Below, piece after piece: positions 25,463 to 32,974 of a stretch of DNA of 35,056 nt. A program made the translations under genes and the position numbers. Numbering within the stretch: the first letter of the stretch is position 1; every line of letters starts with the position of its first letter. The notes under the pieces were generated by a model that worked only from the letters and a program-made list of their open reading frames with translations, searched no databases and was not told where the DNA came from. Where the stretch lies: positions 1 through 35,056 of the forward strand of contig JALNZQ010000003.1 in NCBI GenBank assembly GCA_023229165.1. Reading direction: 5' to 3'. This DNA comes from Methanothrix sp. GTDB lineage: Archaea; Halobacteriota; Methanosarcinia; Methanotrichales; Methanotrichaceae.

Positions 25463-25657
25463 ATGATGTCCGAAGCAGATAAAGCATCAATTAGTAGGGT
25501 AGTAGTTTCAGATGCCGCTGTGCCATTCATTGCCCGCGGCGGCAGGCTCTTTTCGGGGCAAGTGGTAGATTCAGATCCGGGGATTGAGGATGGTGAGGAA
25601 GTTCTCGTAGTAGATAGAAAGAATAAGCCAATCAGTAGGGTCCAGATCTATCAATGA
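25463..25657 (+). CDS. Stand-alone PUA-domain protein
   Basis: The 64-residue protein reads SRVVVSDAAVPFIARGGRLF then SGQVVDSDPGIEDGEEVLVV. This is a nearly complete PUA RNA-binding domain of the kind found at the C-terminus of archaeosine tRNA-guanine transglycosylase, with the features aPFvarGgrlFa and GDEVlVV. An AGGAGG ribosome site lies four bases before the ATG. Single-domain PUA proteins are known in archaea and are thought to assist tRNA or rRNA modification. A role here is not evident from the neighbours. Confidence 0.75.
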   Translation: MMSEADKASISRVVVSDAAVPFIARGGRLFSGQVVDSDPGIEDGEEVLVVDRKNKPISRVQIYQ

Positions 25658-25819
25658 GCCATAGGGCGAACAAGAAAAAGCAAGGCGAATAAGCAAATCC
25701 GGATGGATTTGGCTGTGCCATTAAGAAAAGACGCCGGCATTGATCCGAACCTTATTCCATTCAAAGATCAATTGCCGGTGTCCCTCTTCTAAAATCAATT
25801 TGAGCACATTATTTTGATC

Positions 25820-25936
25820 TCAGTGGCAGCACTTGTGTCCGTGCTTGTGCTCTGCATCGTGGATGTGCTCATGGACGTGCTCTTTACCATTGTGAGCGTG
25901 TGCGTGTTCGTGCTTATTATCATCATGGCAACACAT
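25820..25936 (-). CDS. Histidine- and cysteine-rich mini-protein, 38 residues
   Basis: ATG at 25936 is preceded by a strong GGAGGTG. The product starts MCCHDDNKHEHAHAHNGKEH and ends HKHGHKCCH: 13 histidines and 4 cysteines in 38 residues, with a CC pair at each end. Such peptides bind Ni, Co, Zn or Cu and act as buffers or chaperones, as with the His-rich Hpn and Hpn-like proteins of Helicobacter. Its place downstream of the CbiMNQO operon points to nickel or cobalt. It was not recognised by homology but by composition and ribosome site. Confidence 0.7.
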   Translation of the reverse strand: MCCHDDNKHEHAHAHNGKEHVHEHIHDAEHKHGHKCCH

Positions 25937-26506
25937 TTTGATTCACCTCCATTTCATTATTGATATCATCTAATTACATAGATTGAGTATATAATCCTTT
26001 TTGAGGACTTTTCTAAAGATAACTGGAACGTTTGTAAAAGATAATGGTGGCTATTTGTAGCACTGTTATTGAGATTATGCATAACCTTTCGGTTTCACTT
26101 ATTTTCGTTGGATAAATCTTGCGTTGGGAAATGGTATTAGTAGGACGGATAATTAATAAGTTAGATGCTCAGCAAGGATTTTCCTGAAGAAATATGCTGC
26201 AGGACAAAAGAATATGTTCTTCAAGAACAAACCTGCAGCATTGTGATTTAGTTGTGAGAATACCTCGCGCATGCAATTCTCAGAGTGCACAATTTTCTTC
26301 AAAGTAGATGCCAATGTTGTATAAAGCCGTTTTACACAATTAGAGACAAATCCGAATATGTATAAGAACGCATCAGAATTGCAAATTTCCATATTTACGT
26401 AGCAATTCTATAGTTTCGGCGAGAAGTCGAAACATCGGGAAGCCCCTCATCCATTAGAACGGTGGGCATTCACCCAAAAATATAAAAAGATAGGTAGTGG
26501 CAAACG
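25937..26506. other. Gap without a convincing gene
   Basis: The gap is A/T-rich. A 79-residue minus-strand frame at 26153-26392 lacks a ribosome site and looks like chance. At 26437-26473 the plus strand reads GGGAAGCCCCTCATCC then ATTAGAACGG and GGGCATTCAC, reminiscent of an IS200/IS605 right end; this would be a remnant only. Confidence 0.4.
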
Positions 26507-26923
26507 CTAATCTTCCAGGCTGCAAAGCTGACAGCTATGGTGCCATTTTGGCTCTGCCACAAACTGAACTGGATTTCCAACATTGCGAATGCCCGCATTC
26601 ATCTCCAGGATGAACCTTGGCGTCTCTGCGGGCTGCATGCTCGCAGGCTTGATCCTTCCCACCTCGCGGCCATGAACGCCGAAGCGCCCATCCGTTTTGT
26701 CAATAGCCACGACGGCGTATTCCGGCATGTCCTCACATTCACCGTCGCTCAGGTAGAGCAGTTTCTCGTGATAAAAGCTGCAGCAAAGAGGCCATTTGTG
26801 GTTGAACATCGCGTCCATCAGTTCCTCTTTGCTGTCTATCCTCGTGAAGGAAAATGCTCTGTCGACATGATTCATCAAATTCACCGCCCTAATCGCTCTA
26901 ATTGTTGACGCTAAATCCATCAT
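26507..26923 (-). CDS. Protein of unknown function in the metal cluster, 138 residues
   Basis: The protein begins MMDLASTIRAIRAVNLMNHV, has KWPLCCSFYHEKLLYLSDGE and CEDMPEYAVVAIDKTDGRFG in the middle, and ends AEPKWHHSCQLCSLED. The final HHSCQLC and the CCSFYH segment are plausible metal ligands. No signal peptide or membrane segment is seen. It lies 73 bases after the His-rich 60-residue protein on the same strand and may be cotranscribed with it. The ribosome site is weak. I do not recognise the family. Confidence 0.55.
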   Translation of the reverse strand: MMDLASTIRAIRAVNLMNHVDRAFSFTRIDSKEELMDAMFNHKWPLCCSFYHEKLLYLSDGECEDMPEYAVVAIDKTDGRFGVHGREVGRIKPASMQPAETPRFILEMNAGIRNVGNPVQFVAEPKWHHSCQLCSLED

Positions 26924-26996
26924 TCATTTCTCGGCCATGCTATGATCTTTCGCGGATCGGCCAGCACCAACCAAGAAAAAATGTTGTGCGTTCCTT

Positions 26997-27179
26997 TCAA
27001 TCCTTCTTTTTGTGTTCTTCTTCCTCGCCATGCTCATGTTTATGCTTTATCTCGTGTTCATGTTCATGTTCATGGACTTTATCTTCATGCTTATGCTCGT
27101 GCTCATGTTTAATTTCGTGTTCGTGTTCATGCTCATGCATTTTTTCCGGCTTGTGTTCATGTTCGTGCCTCTCTGCCAT
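26997..27179 (-). CDS. Histidine-rich HEHEH-repeat protein, 60 residues
   Basis: ATG at 27179 follows GGTGG. The product has 19 histidines, nearly all in His-Glu or His-Lys alternation, with an internal repeat in which HEHEHEHEIKHEHEHKHE recurs as HEHEHEHEIKHKHEH. It contains no cysteine and no signal peptide. Alternating His/Glu runs bind several Ni or Co ions per chain, so a cytoplasmic metal store for the adjoining CbiMNQO importer is likely by inference. It has its own promoter, with AAAAGTATTTAG (minus strand, 27265-27276) and a candidate box ATAATACTAAT (27251-27261) just downstream. Confidence 0.75.
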   Translation of the reverse strand: MAERHEHEHKPEKMHEHEHEHEIKHEHEHKHEDKVHEHEHEHEIKHKHEHGEEEEHKKKD

Positions 27180-27250
27180 TTATGCCACCTTCCTTGGCTT
27201 GATAGTCAACATCATTGAGCTCAAAGGCCCTCATGACTACATCATACAAT

Positions 27251-27276
27251 ATTAGTATTATGTTCTAAATACTTTT
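27251..27276 (-). promoter_or_regulatory. TATA element and overlapping ATAATACTAAT box of the His-rich gene
   Basis: On the minus strand AAAAGTATTTAG is followed by ATAATACTAAT. The box lies between TATA and the start of transcription, a position used by repressors. A further AGTAACACTAAT, on the plus strand, is at 27295-27306. Confidence 0.45.
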
Positions 27277-27335
27277 CTATTGAACGTGTTTAAAAGTAAC
27301 ACTAATCGAGAAACTATTAGTCCAATTGACATTTC

Positions 27336-27552
27336 TCGACAAGCCTGCCCAAACAGAAGCTGGCTGAAGCGCTGGATGCGTGCAGGCGGCTCCACAATCG
27401 GCTCCGTCAAGACCTGGATGATGCAAAGAAAAAGGGCATCAAGCTCAAGACCTATTGCATCTAGCCAGAGCAGAAAAAGGGATCGAATTCACTTCTACGT
27501 GATGCAAGTTTTGTCTATAACGTGGGATGCCGCGCCTTTCAGGACGCGGTGT
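27336..27552 (+). pseudogene. Remnant of an IS200/IS605 TnpB gene
   Basis: One frame reads LPKQKLAEALDACRRLHNRL then RQDLDDAKKKGIKLKTY and a stop at 27462. This matches the N-terminal region of TnpB (PxxxQ..L..aldacR.lyN.lle). After the stop, a shifted frame reads VYNVGCRAFQDA, which fits a later TnpB segment. The element is heavily deleted and cannot encode a nuclease. Confidence 0.6.
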
Positions 27553-27553
27553 T

Positions 27554-28390
27554 TCACGTCAGATGTTGATGGGCATGCTCTTTTTCTTTTCCATGGGCAT
27601 GGAGGTGCTCATGAACCATCCTTCCGTGAATATGCATGTGCTCGTGGATGAGGTTGACGCTGAGGAGTAGCGCCATGTCATCTAGTACGTTGACAGTTTC
27701 TCCGTCGACTTTAACACTGTGATCTTCACCCATAACTACGGCCCTCTTGCTGATCTGCTCGATGGTTTCCAGGTCATGGGTGGCAGTGATCACGGTCTTC
27801 CCCGACCTTCCCAGCTCCTGCAAGAGCTCAACCAGCCACAGCTGCGTCCTGGGATCTAATCCGGCCGTGGGCTCATCCAATAAAAGTACATCCGGGTTGT
27901 TGACCAGCACCGTAGCTATGCATACTTTCTTTTTCTCCCCGCCGCTTAGGGTATGAGGCGATCGATCCCTGAGCTTTGTGATCTCCATTATCTCCAGAAC
28001 GTCCTCAACTCTGTGCTTAACCTCCTCGGGAGGGAAATCAAGCTGCAAGGGCCCAAAGGCGATCTCCTCGTAGACCGTGGGCGAGAAGAGCTGGACATCC
28101 GAGTTCTGAAAGACAAAGCCCACCTTCGTACGGAAATAGGACCGAAACTCATTATCCTTTATGGCATCAAAAACATCCTCGGTTATCTGATTATCGAATG
28201 CATAAAATTCTCCTGAAGTCGGATAGATCAATCCATTCAGGATGGCCAAAAGAGTCGATTTGCCGCTGCCGTTTGTTCCGATTATTGATACTTGTTCTCC
28301 ACGATTTATCTTTAAGCTGATATCTTTCAGCGCATTTATCTTTCCCACGTATGAATATGAAATGTTTCTTAAGTCGAAGATGGTATCCAT
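27554..28390 (-). CDS. cbiO: CbiO-type ECF transporter ATPase with histidine-rich tail
   Basis: Protein of 278 residues from ATG at 28390, which has GGTG seven bases ahead and follows the cbiQ stop by five bases; a start eight codons upstream overlaps cbiQ. Walker A GTNGSGKST at 38-46, Q-loop FVFQNSDVQLFS, signature LSGGEKKK at 148-155 and Walker B LLLDEP at 169-174. After the ATPase fold, the last 30 residues carry 11 histidines (LIHEHMHIHGRMVHEHLHAH and more). CbiO energises uptake of cobalt or nickel with CbiMNQ. The tail may hold the incoming ion or regulate the pump; it is not part of the ordinary CbiO fold. Confidence 0.92.
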   Translation of the reverse strand: MDTIFDLRNISYSYVGKINALKDISLKINRGEQVSIIGTNGSGKSTLLAILNGLIYPTSGEFYAFDNQITEDVFDAIKDNEFRSYFRTKVGFVFQNSDVQLFSPTVYEEIAFGPLQLDFPPEEVKHRVEDVLEIMEITKLRDRSPHTLSGGEKKKVCIATVLVNNPDVLLLDEPTAGLDPRTQLWLVELLQELGRSGKTVITATHDLETIEQISKRAVVMGEDHSVKVDGETVNVLDDMALLLSVNLIHEHMHIHGRMVHEHLHAHGKEKEHAHQHLT

Positions 28391-28394
28391 GTTC

Positions 28395-29348
28395 TTACAC
28401 CCGAATGAAATCATGAGCGATCAACACAAGCAATAAGCTCAGCGATATGGCTGCTGCAACTGCGACGTAATCCCGATGCTGCATATTGAACTGTTGCATG
28501 ACCTTGACGTCGCCATTGAAGCCGCGAGACATCATGGCCATATGCACCTTTTCGCTCATATCTATAGATCTTATCAGCGTATAGCCCATGCGACCACCAA
28601 CCCATTTCTGCTCATCGAACATACTTCGAGACTTAATGGTCCTGGCTTTCTTGGCAGTATACATCTCGCGTACCATGTCCATGAGCAAGAAGATGTATCT
28701 ATAGGCCATCTCCAGCGTCAGGACATAAATCTTGGGAACACCCACAGAGCGCAGGGATTTGAAGAGCACCTGCTGTGGCGTAGTGATAAAAAGCAGGACC
28801 ACGGACGAAACGCAGGTCGCTACACGCATGGTAAATATGACTGCCAGGTTGACTCCCTGCTTGGTGATGAAAATACTATCCGGGAGCGAGACGGGTCCGA
28901 TATGAGCTCCTGGCCCCAGATATGCCAACAAGATGAGTGGGTCACCGGGAAAGAAGATGTTGAAGACCATGGGCAGGGCAATTATGCCCGCAAATATGGG
29001 AATAAAGAGCCAGACACGCTTGATGAAGAATAGCACATCAACCTTGCTGAGATACGCGAAAAGTAATGTCGCCAGGTAGACAATGATCAATAGATAAAGG
29101 TCTCCTACCATGCTGGTGGCAAATATCACGGCCAGAATGGAGATCAGCTTGGCCCTGGGATCCAGGCTCTGCAGCAAGCCGTCACGCTTGGCATAAGTCT
29201 CGGAGACAAAAGCTTCCTGCAAAAAGCTGAAGATGCCGTCAATTGTCTTCCCTACAAAGCCTTTCTTGCCGTGATATACCGCAGAACACGAGCAAGGACC
29301 AACATCAACTTCTTTCATCCATTCCGGGATCATATCTTTCTGCTCCAA
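28395..29348 (-). CDS. cbiQ: CbiQ-type ECF transporter transmembrane protein
   Basis: Protein of 317 residues (PF02361). A hydrophilic lead of about 70 residues contains DVGPCSCSAVYHGKK, unusual and possibly metal binding; then about five membrane segments follow. The coupling helices that contact CbiO are recognisable as MVREMYTAKKARTIKS and EKVHMAMMSRGFNGDVKVM (A-R-G type motifs). It sits between cbiN and cbiO in the operon and links the substrate unit CbiMN to the ATPase. The intergenic distance to cbiN is 80 bases. Confidence 0.92.
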   Translation of the reverse strand: MEQKDMIPEWMKEVDVGPCSCSAVYHGKKGFVGKTIDGIFSFLQEAFVSETYAKRDGLLQSLDPRAKLISILAVIFATSMVGDLYLLIIVYLATLLFAYLSKVDVLFFIKRVWLFIPIFAGIIALPMVFNIFFPGDPLILLAYLGPGAHIGPVSLPDSIFITKQGVNLAVIFTMRVATCVSSVVLLFITTPQQVLFKSLRSVGVPKIYVLTLEMAYRYIFLLMDMVREMYTAKKARTIKSRSMFDEQKWVGGRMGYTLIRSIDMSEKVHMAMMSRGFNGDVKVMQQFNMQHRDYVAVAAAISLSLLLVLIAHDFIRV

Positions 29349-29428
29349 ATCCGAATTTCAGATTATAATTAGATATTATGGTAATTTTATTCAATTGTTT
29401 TAAAACCGAAAAATTTGAAGAAAAGGCA

Positions 29429-29743
29429 TTAGTCTTTGGCGATCCTCTTGCCTACGAAGTAAAGCAGGCCACCGCAGATAACAACGCCGAGCACTGCAGA
29501 CAGGATGTAAGCGGCCGATGCTGCAGTCATCGAATCGCCGGTCCCAGGCAGGGCATAATCTGACATGGGGGCGCTCCAAAGAGATGAAAGCTGCTCCAAA
29601 CCAATAGGTACAAAGCCTAGCTTTTCCTTAACCTCTTCAGGTCCCCACTCGCCAAATGTCTCTCCAACAGCCAGAAGCCCCAACGGCGCCAGAATAATCA
29701 GCGCAACCAGGCCGATAGCAAAGTTTTTTATTATCTTATCCAT
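29429..29743 (-). CDS. cbiN: CbiN/NikN-type small component (PDGLE domain)
   Basis: Protein of 104 residues with one membrane segment at each end: KNFAIGLVALIILAPLGLLA near the N-terminus and AAYILSAVLGVVICGGLLYF near the C-terminus, with an extracytoplasmic loop between (GETFGEWGPEEVKEKLGFVP). This layout fits NikN/CbiN-type partners, which hold CbiM in the active form. It begins nine bases after the cbiM stop. Confidence 0.82.
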   Translation of the reverse strand: MDKIIKNFAIGLVALIILAPLGLLAVGETFGEWGPEEVKEKLGFVPIGLEQLSSLWSAPMSDYALPGTGDSMTAASAAYILSAVLGVVICGGLLYFVGKRIAKD

Positions 29744-29752
29744 GGTCTTACC

Positions 29753-30472
29753 TCACGCTGTGCTTGCAGTCTTCATTTTCTTCTTCTGCGCCGCAGATTT
29801 CTCTCCATAAAGCAGAGTAGTGTCCGTTCTCTGGACGTAGGCAAAGATCAAAGCCGTGATGAGTGCCTCAAGGATGCTGAATCCGAAAACATGCTCCAGT
29901 AGCATAGCAGGAACAGTTACGCCCAGCGAGTAGGGCATGTAGAGTGGCACTCCTTCAGCGGTGTGATGTAATATCGGCTGTATGCCGAATTCAAATCCCG
30001 TAAACCCTGCTGCAATTGCTAGAGATATGTAGCCGGCTATGGCCGCGGCAATGACCCTCCTCGAAGAGGTAATTTCTGTGCTTCCGCTGATGAGCTTGTA
30101 AGCATAATAGGCAACAAAGGGCATCACTACAGCCATATTAAAGCAATTGGCTGCGATCGCCGTGATGCCTCCATCGCCGAACATTAACGCCTGCAGCACG
30201 AGGGCAACGGATATGGCAATCACTGCCGCCCAAGGTCCCAGAACTATGCCGATTATTGCAGCGCCCACTGCATGGCCGGTACTGCCTCCGGGAATCGGGA
30301 CATTGAACATCATAATAACAAAAGAGAACGCTGCAGCCAGCGCCAGCAGGGGAACCTGCCTCGACTTCAGCTCAGAGCTGAGCTTTCTTCCCGCATAGTA
30401 CCAGATGGGGATCATTATGATCCACAATGCGATATAGGTATATGGCCCTAAATAGCCATCAGGAATGTGCAT
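29753..30472 (-). CDS. cbiM: CbiM-type cobalt/nickel ECF substrate-binding membrane protein
   Basis: Protein of 239 residues if the ATG at 30472 is used, giving the N-terminus MHIPDGYLGPYTYIALWI. In CbiM/NikM the free amino group, His 2 and further histidines bind the metal, so a start ten codons upstream would spoil the site; GGTGA also lies at the right distance from 30472. PF01891 landmarks are GGSTGHAVGAAIIGIVLGPW and FGDGGITAIAANCFNMAVVMP. About seven membrane segments. It opens the cbiMNQO operon and selects the ion, Co or Ni. No cobalamin gene lies nearby to decide between the two. Confidence 0.92.
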   Translation of the reverse strand: MHIPDGYLGPYTYIALWIIMIPIWYYAGRKLSSELKSRQVPLLALAAAFSFVIMMFNVPIPGGSTGHAVGAAIIGIVLGPWAAVIAISVALVLQALMFGDGGITAIAANCFNMAVVMPFVAYYAYKLISGSTEITSSRRVIAAAIAGYISLAIAAGFTGFEFGIQPILHHTAEGVPLYMPYSLGVTVPAMLLEHVFGFSILEALITALIFAYVQRTDTTLLYGEKSAAQKKKMKTASTA

Positions 30473-30502
30473 AGCTTCACCATTGACCAAAATGTCGTTC
30501 AA

Positions 30503-30918
30503 TTATAAAAGGATACCTATGATCATACTAAGTAATAATTATCTATGATTTTTTGTGTATATATTGAGTATGAAAATTATGGCTAAACAATCTTGGCGGG
30601 TCCAAATTATTGAAGCACGTCTCACATTGCACACCTAGCCTGCGAGCAAATCAGAGGCGAGGATCGAATCTTGTGCCCAGGTATAATACACGCGCAGCAT
30701 GATAATATTTGGCGCATGCAGAACATATATGCACGATTTATCAATAACGTGATCAACATATGATTTTTCGATAGCTCATGTTATCTTTGTATCTTTCATT
30801 AATACAAGAAATGGAGTATTATACAATCATGATACCTCTTCAAGTAATTATCAGATATATTAAAATAATAGAAGCAATACGTGCTAACATTGAAATTGTC
30901 ATCTAAGGAGGGAGTGAT
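30503..30918. other. Divergent intergenic region without a gene
   Basis: The gap between cbiM (minus) and the secreted-protein gene (plus) is A/T-rich except for 30590-30720, which is clearly richer in G+C and has no reading frame with a ribosome site. Near cbiM the plus strand reads TACTAAGTAATAATTA (30526-30541), a variant of the recurring box. The palindrome TATGATCATA is at 30518-30527. The G+C-rich part could be an RNA, but I found no clear fold. Confidence 0.35.
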
Positions 30919-31914
30919 CTGAGAGAGATTATCTTATTGCTGTCTCTATTTGCGCTAATAGGCATGTCCGCAGCCGATAATGATGAAACGGAGGCGCAAT
31001 TAGAGGAAAATGGTGCGGCATATGACAATCCTACGACGTTGGAAGAGAATAGTATAAAATTCAATTTTGAACAGAACGTGAGCGGCACGGGCTTCTTCAC
31101 TGCCTATAAATACGCTCAAATGCCGAATGCTCTCGGGACGGAAGGACAACAGTTCAACGGCGTCGAGGCTAAGAACAAAGCTCACGGCAGCGGTAAAATA
31201 AATACTGATTCAACCATATACGCAGAGAGTTCATACAGCAATAAGACCTGGATAAACGGCGCTTACGATGAAGATGGTGAGGAAATCGAGGATGAGGAAG
31301 GATCAACAAGCATTATTCAGATGAAAGAAGACAGCAAGATGACTTACAGCCCCTTGGCAATGGGCATAGGATCAAGATATTACAATCACAATCCAGTTGT
31401 TTTCAATTCACTCCTGAGCGAAGATGATTGGATTAAGAATCGCGATGATTTTAATTCCATGCATCATCGGATTGATCGAGCCCATGGATTAAACAAGGTG
31501 CTTGAGGCTCAATCAAATGCAGGAGATGACACAGTGAATACTGCCATGGACGTAGAAGAAGACTTGATTGATGGCCGGGCACATTTCGGAGTGCTTCAGC
31601 TTGAGGGAATCCCGGCAGATGAAGAGCCTGAAGAGGGTTCGGAGGAGGTTCAGGTTCTCGGCCTGGCAATGAAGGCCTGGAAGAAGCCTTTGATAGATAT
31701 TGATGAGGATTACGTAGGAAGCTACCACATTAAGAAGAATATGGATATTAGCACATACACAGATGAGGACGAAGAGGAAGATTTATGGCTGCCCTGCTGC
31801 TTTGGAGGATTCGGCGACATGAACTATGCAGATGCAGCGGTCTTCAAGTCCGCCAGGGGCGTCTTTGATTGCACTTGCTTTAAAGCTCCCATCCGTGCAC
31901 AATTTGCCGGATGA
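30919..31914 (+). CDS. Acidic secreted protein of unknown function, apparently with a CTG start
   Basis: With the codon CTG at 30919 as start the protein has 331 residues and a fitting signal peptide, (M)REIILLLSLFALIGMSAADN; AAGGAGG lies seven to eight bases ahead. The in-frame TTG at 30937 is the first ordinary start but would cut into the signal peptide and has no ribosome site. The mature protein is rich in Asp and Glu (DEDGEEIEDEEG, DEEPEEGSEEV, YTDEDEEEDLWLPCCFGG), with a few cysteines near the end (LPCCFGG, FDCTCFKAP). No known domain was recognised. Its place between cbiM and the DUF4198 gene, together with the acidic clusters, suggests cation binding outside the cell; that is inference. 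Confidence 0.7.
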   Translation: MREIILLLSLFALIGMSAADNDETEAQLEENGAAYDNPTTLEENSIKFNFEQNVSGTGFFTAYKYAQMPNALGTEGQQFNGVEAKNKAHGSGKINTDSTIYAESSYSNKTWINGAYDEDGEEIEDEEGSTSIIQMKEDSKMTYSPLAMGIGSRYYNHNPVVFNSLLSEDDWIKNRDDFNSMHHRIDRAHGLNKVLEAQSNAGDDTVNTAMDVEEDLIDGRAHFGVLQLEGIPADEEPEEGSEEVQVLGLAMKAWKKPLIDIDEDYVGSYHIKKNMDISTYTDEDEEEDLWLPCCFGGFGDMNYADAAVFKSARGVFDCTCFKAPIRAQFAG

Positions 31915-31980
31915 CTGCTAGACTCTTCATTTTTTAGAGAGATCTCAATCTAAACAGCATCCTGCCCTCGTTAGCAAGTT

Positions 31981-32004
31981 TTAAATATTTAGTGTTACCT
32001 AACG
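31981..32004. promoter_or_regulatory. TATA element followed by palindrome TTAGTGTTACCTAA
   Basis: TTTTAAATAT (31981-31990) is followed directly by TTAGTGTTACCTAA (31991-32004), with TTAG/CTAA ends as in DtxR-type operators. The start codon of the DUF4198 gene is 19 bases further on. A repressor bound here would cover the transcription start. Confidence 0.5.
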
Positions 32005-32022
32005 AATACGAGGTGTTAAATA

Positions 32023-32907
32023 TTGAATAAGCACATATTATGTCTCTGCATAATGGTGATATTCTGCGCTATGGCGGCGAGCGCCCATGAGACCTTTATC
32101 CGGCCTCTCTCAGGATGGGTGGAGGTGGGAGATGTCGCCGTTTTGCCTGTAGGAAGTGGGCATAATACGACTTCTCAGGAATTGCCGTTCGGATACGTAA
32201 GTCTAAACATAACCAGTCAGTCCGGATCCAAAGAAACACATGTCTTCTCCAATAAGACTCAGACAGATGGCTTCTGGAAAGTCTATAGCTTTGACGTTGA
32301 CGAGCCTGGACTTTATGTTATAGATGTATATCACACAGAGGGATTCTGGACCCATATTATAACCAATCCCCCAGACGAAGGCTTCTGGGAAAATAAATAT
32401 GTGGATGAGATCAACTTCAGTTCATTGAACAAGACCGGCTGGGCCGATAACTGGTATGTGGAGAGGTCTTATCCCAAGTATTGCTTTGGTAAAGCATTCC
32501 TTGCTTGTGCTGGCTCAGATTTTGCGGTAGCCTCAAAGCCAGTAAGTCAGTGGTTTGAGCTTGTGCCCCTTGATAACATAACGAAGATAGGCAAAGGCGA
32601 CTTCCAGTTCCAGGTTCTCTATGAAGGCAAACCCTTTGATAACATAACTGTGCAAGCCGAGAAGGTAGGCAACGACACTATGATCGAGGGCGTGACGGAT
32701 ACGGATGGAAAGGTCGTGCTAAATCTAAGGGATAGCGCTGAGCTGAGCGAATGGACTATCTGGGCAGACAGCGCCATGGACACACGCATTGTGCAAGCAA
32801 AGGACCTGCCTAAAGGAGAAAACTCAAAAGAGATGAGCTATGTTGGACCGGTCTACCGTGCCGCCTTGGTTCTGAGGTCAGATTACATTAAGTCAATCAC
32901 TGATTGA
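32023..32907 (+). CDS. DUF4198 protein, periplasmic component related to Ni/Co uptake
   Basis: Protein of 294 residues starting with TTG at 32023, seven bases after GAGGTG. The signal peptide is about residues 1-20 (LCIMVIFCAMAASAHETF). Mature proteins of the DUF4198 family (PF10670, annotated as periplasmic component of Co2+ transport) begin with an exposed AHE, as here (ASAHETFIRPLSGWVEVG). The second domain, FQFQVLYEGKPFDNITVQAE to TDTDGKVVLNLRD, is an immunoglobulin-like repeat typical of the family. It probably captures or handles Ni/Co outside the membrane. It lies next to cbiM and the Nik/Dpp-type genes. Confidence 0.82.
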   Translation: MNKHILCLCIMVIFCAMAASAHETFIRPLSGWVEVGDVAVLPVGSGHNTTSQELPFGYVSLNITSQSGSKETHVFSNKTQTDGFWKVYSFDVDEPGLYVIDVYHTEGFWTHIITNPPDEGFWENKYVDEINFSSLNKTGWADNWYVERSYPKYCFGKAFLACAGSDFAVASKPVSQWFELVPLDNITKIGKGDFQFQVLYEGKPFDNITVQAEKVGNDTMIEGVTDTDGKVVLNLRDSAELSEWTIWADSAMDTRIVQAKDLPKGENSKEMSYVGPVYRAALVLRSDYIKSITD

Positions 32908-32974
32908 ACAAAAGGCAATGGTTGAATCAACTTTTTAAAAATATTTTTTGGATTTTAATTATCGTGTTGATGAG

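Noticed and set aside
26153..26392. 79-residue minus-strand reading frame
   Set aside because: No ribosome site, no promoter at the right distance and an unremarkable A/T-rich composition.
30518..30573. NikR-like half sites TCATAC and GTATGA upstream of cbiM
   Set aside because: Order and spacing do not fit the GTATGA-N16-TCATAC operator known from Escherichia coli NikR.
30640..30690. tRNA-like segment containing GGATCGAATC
   Set aside because: The arms around it do not pair as a T-stem, and no acceptor stem or anticodon arm can be formed.
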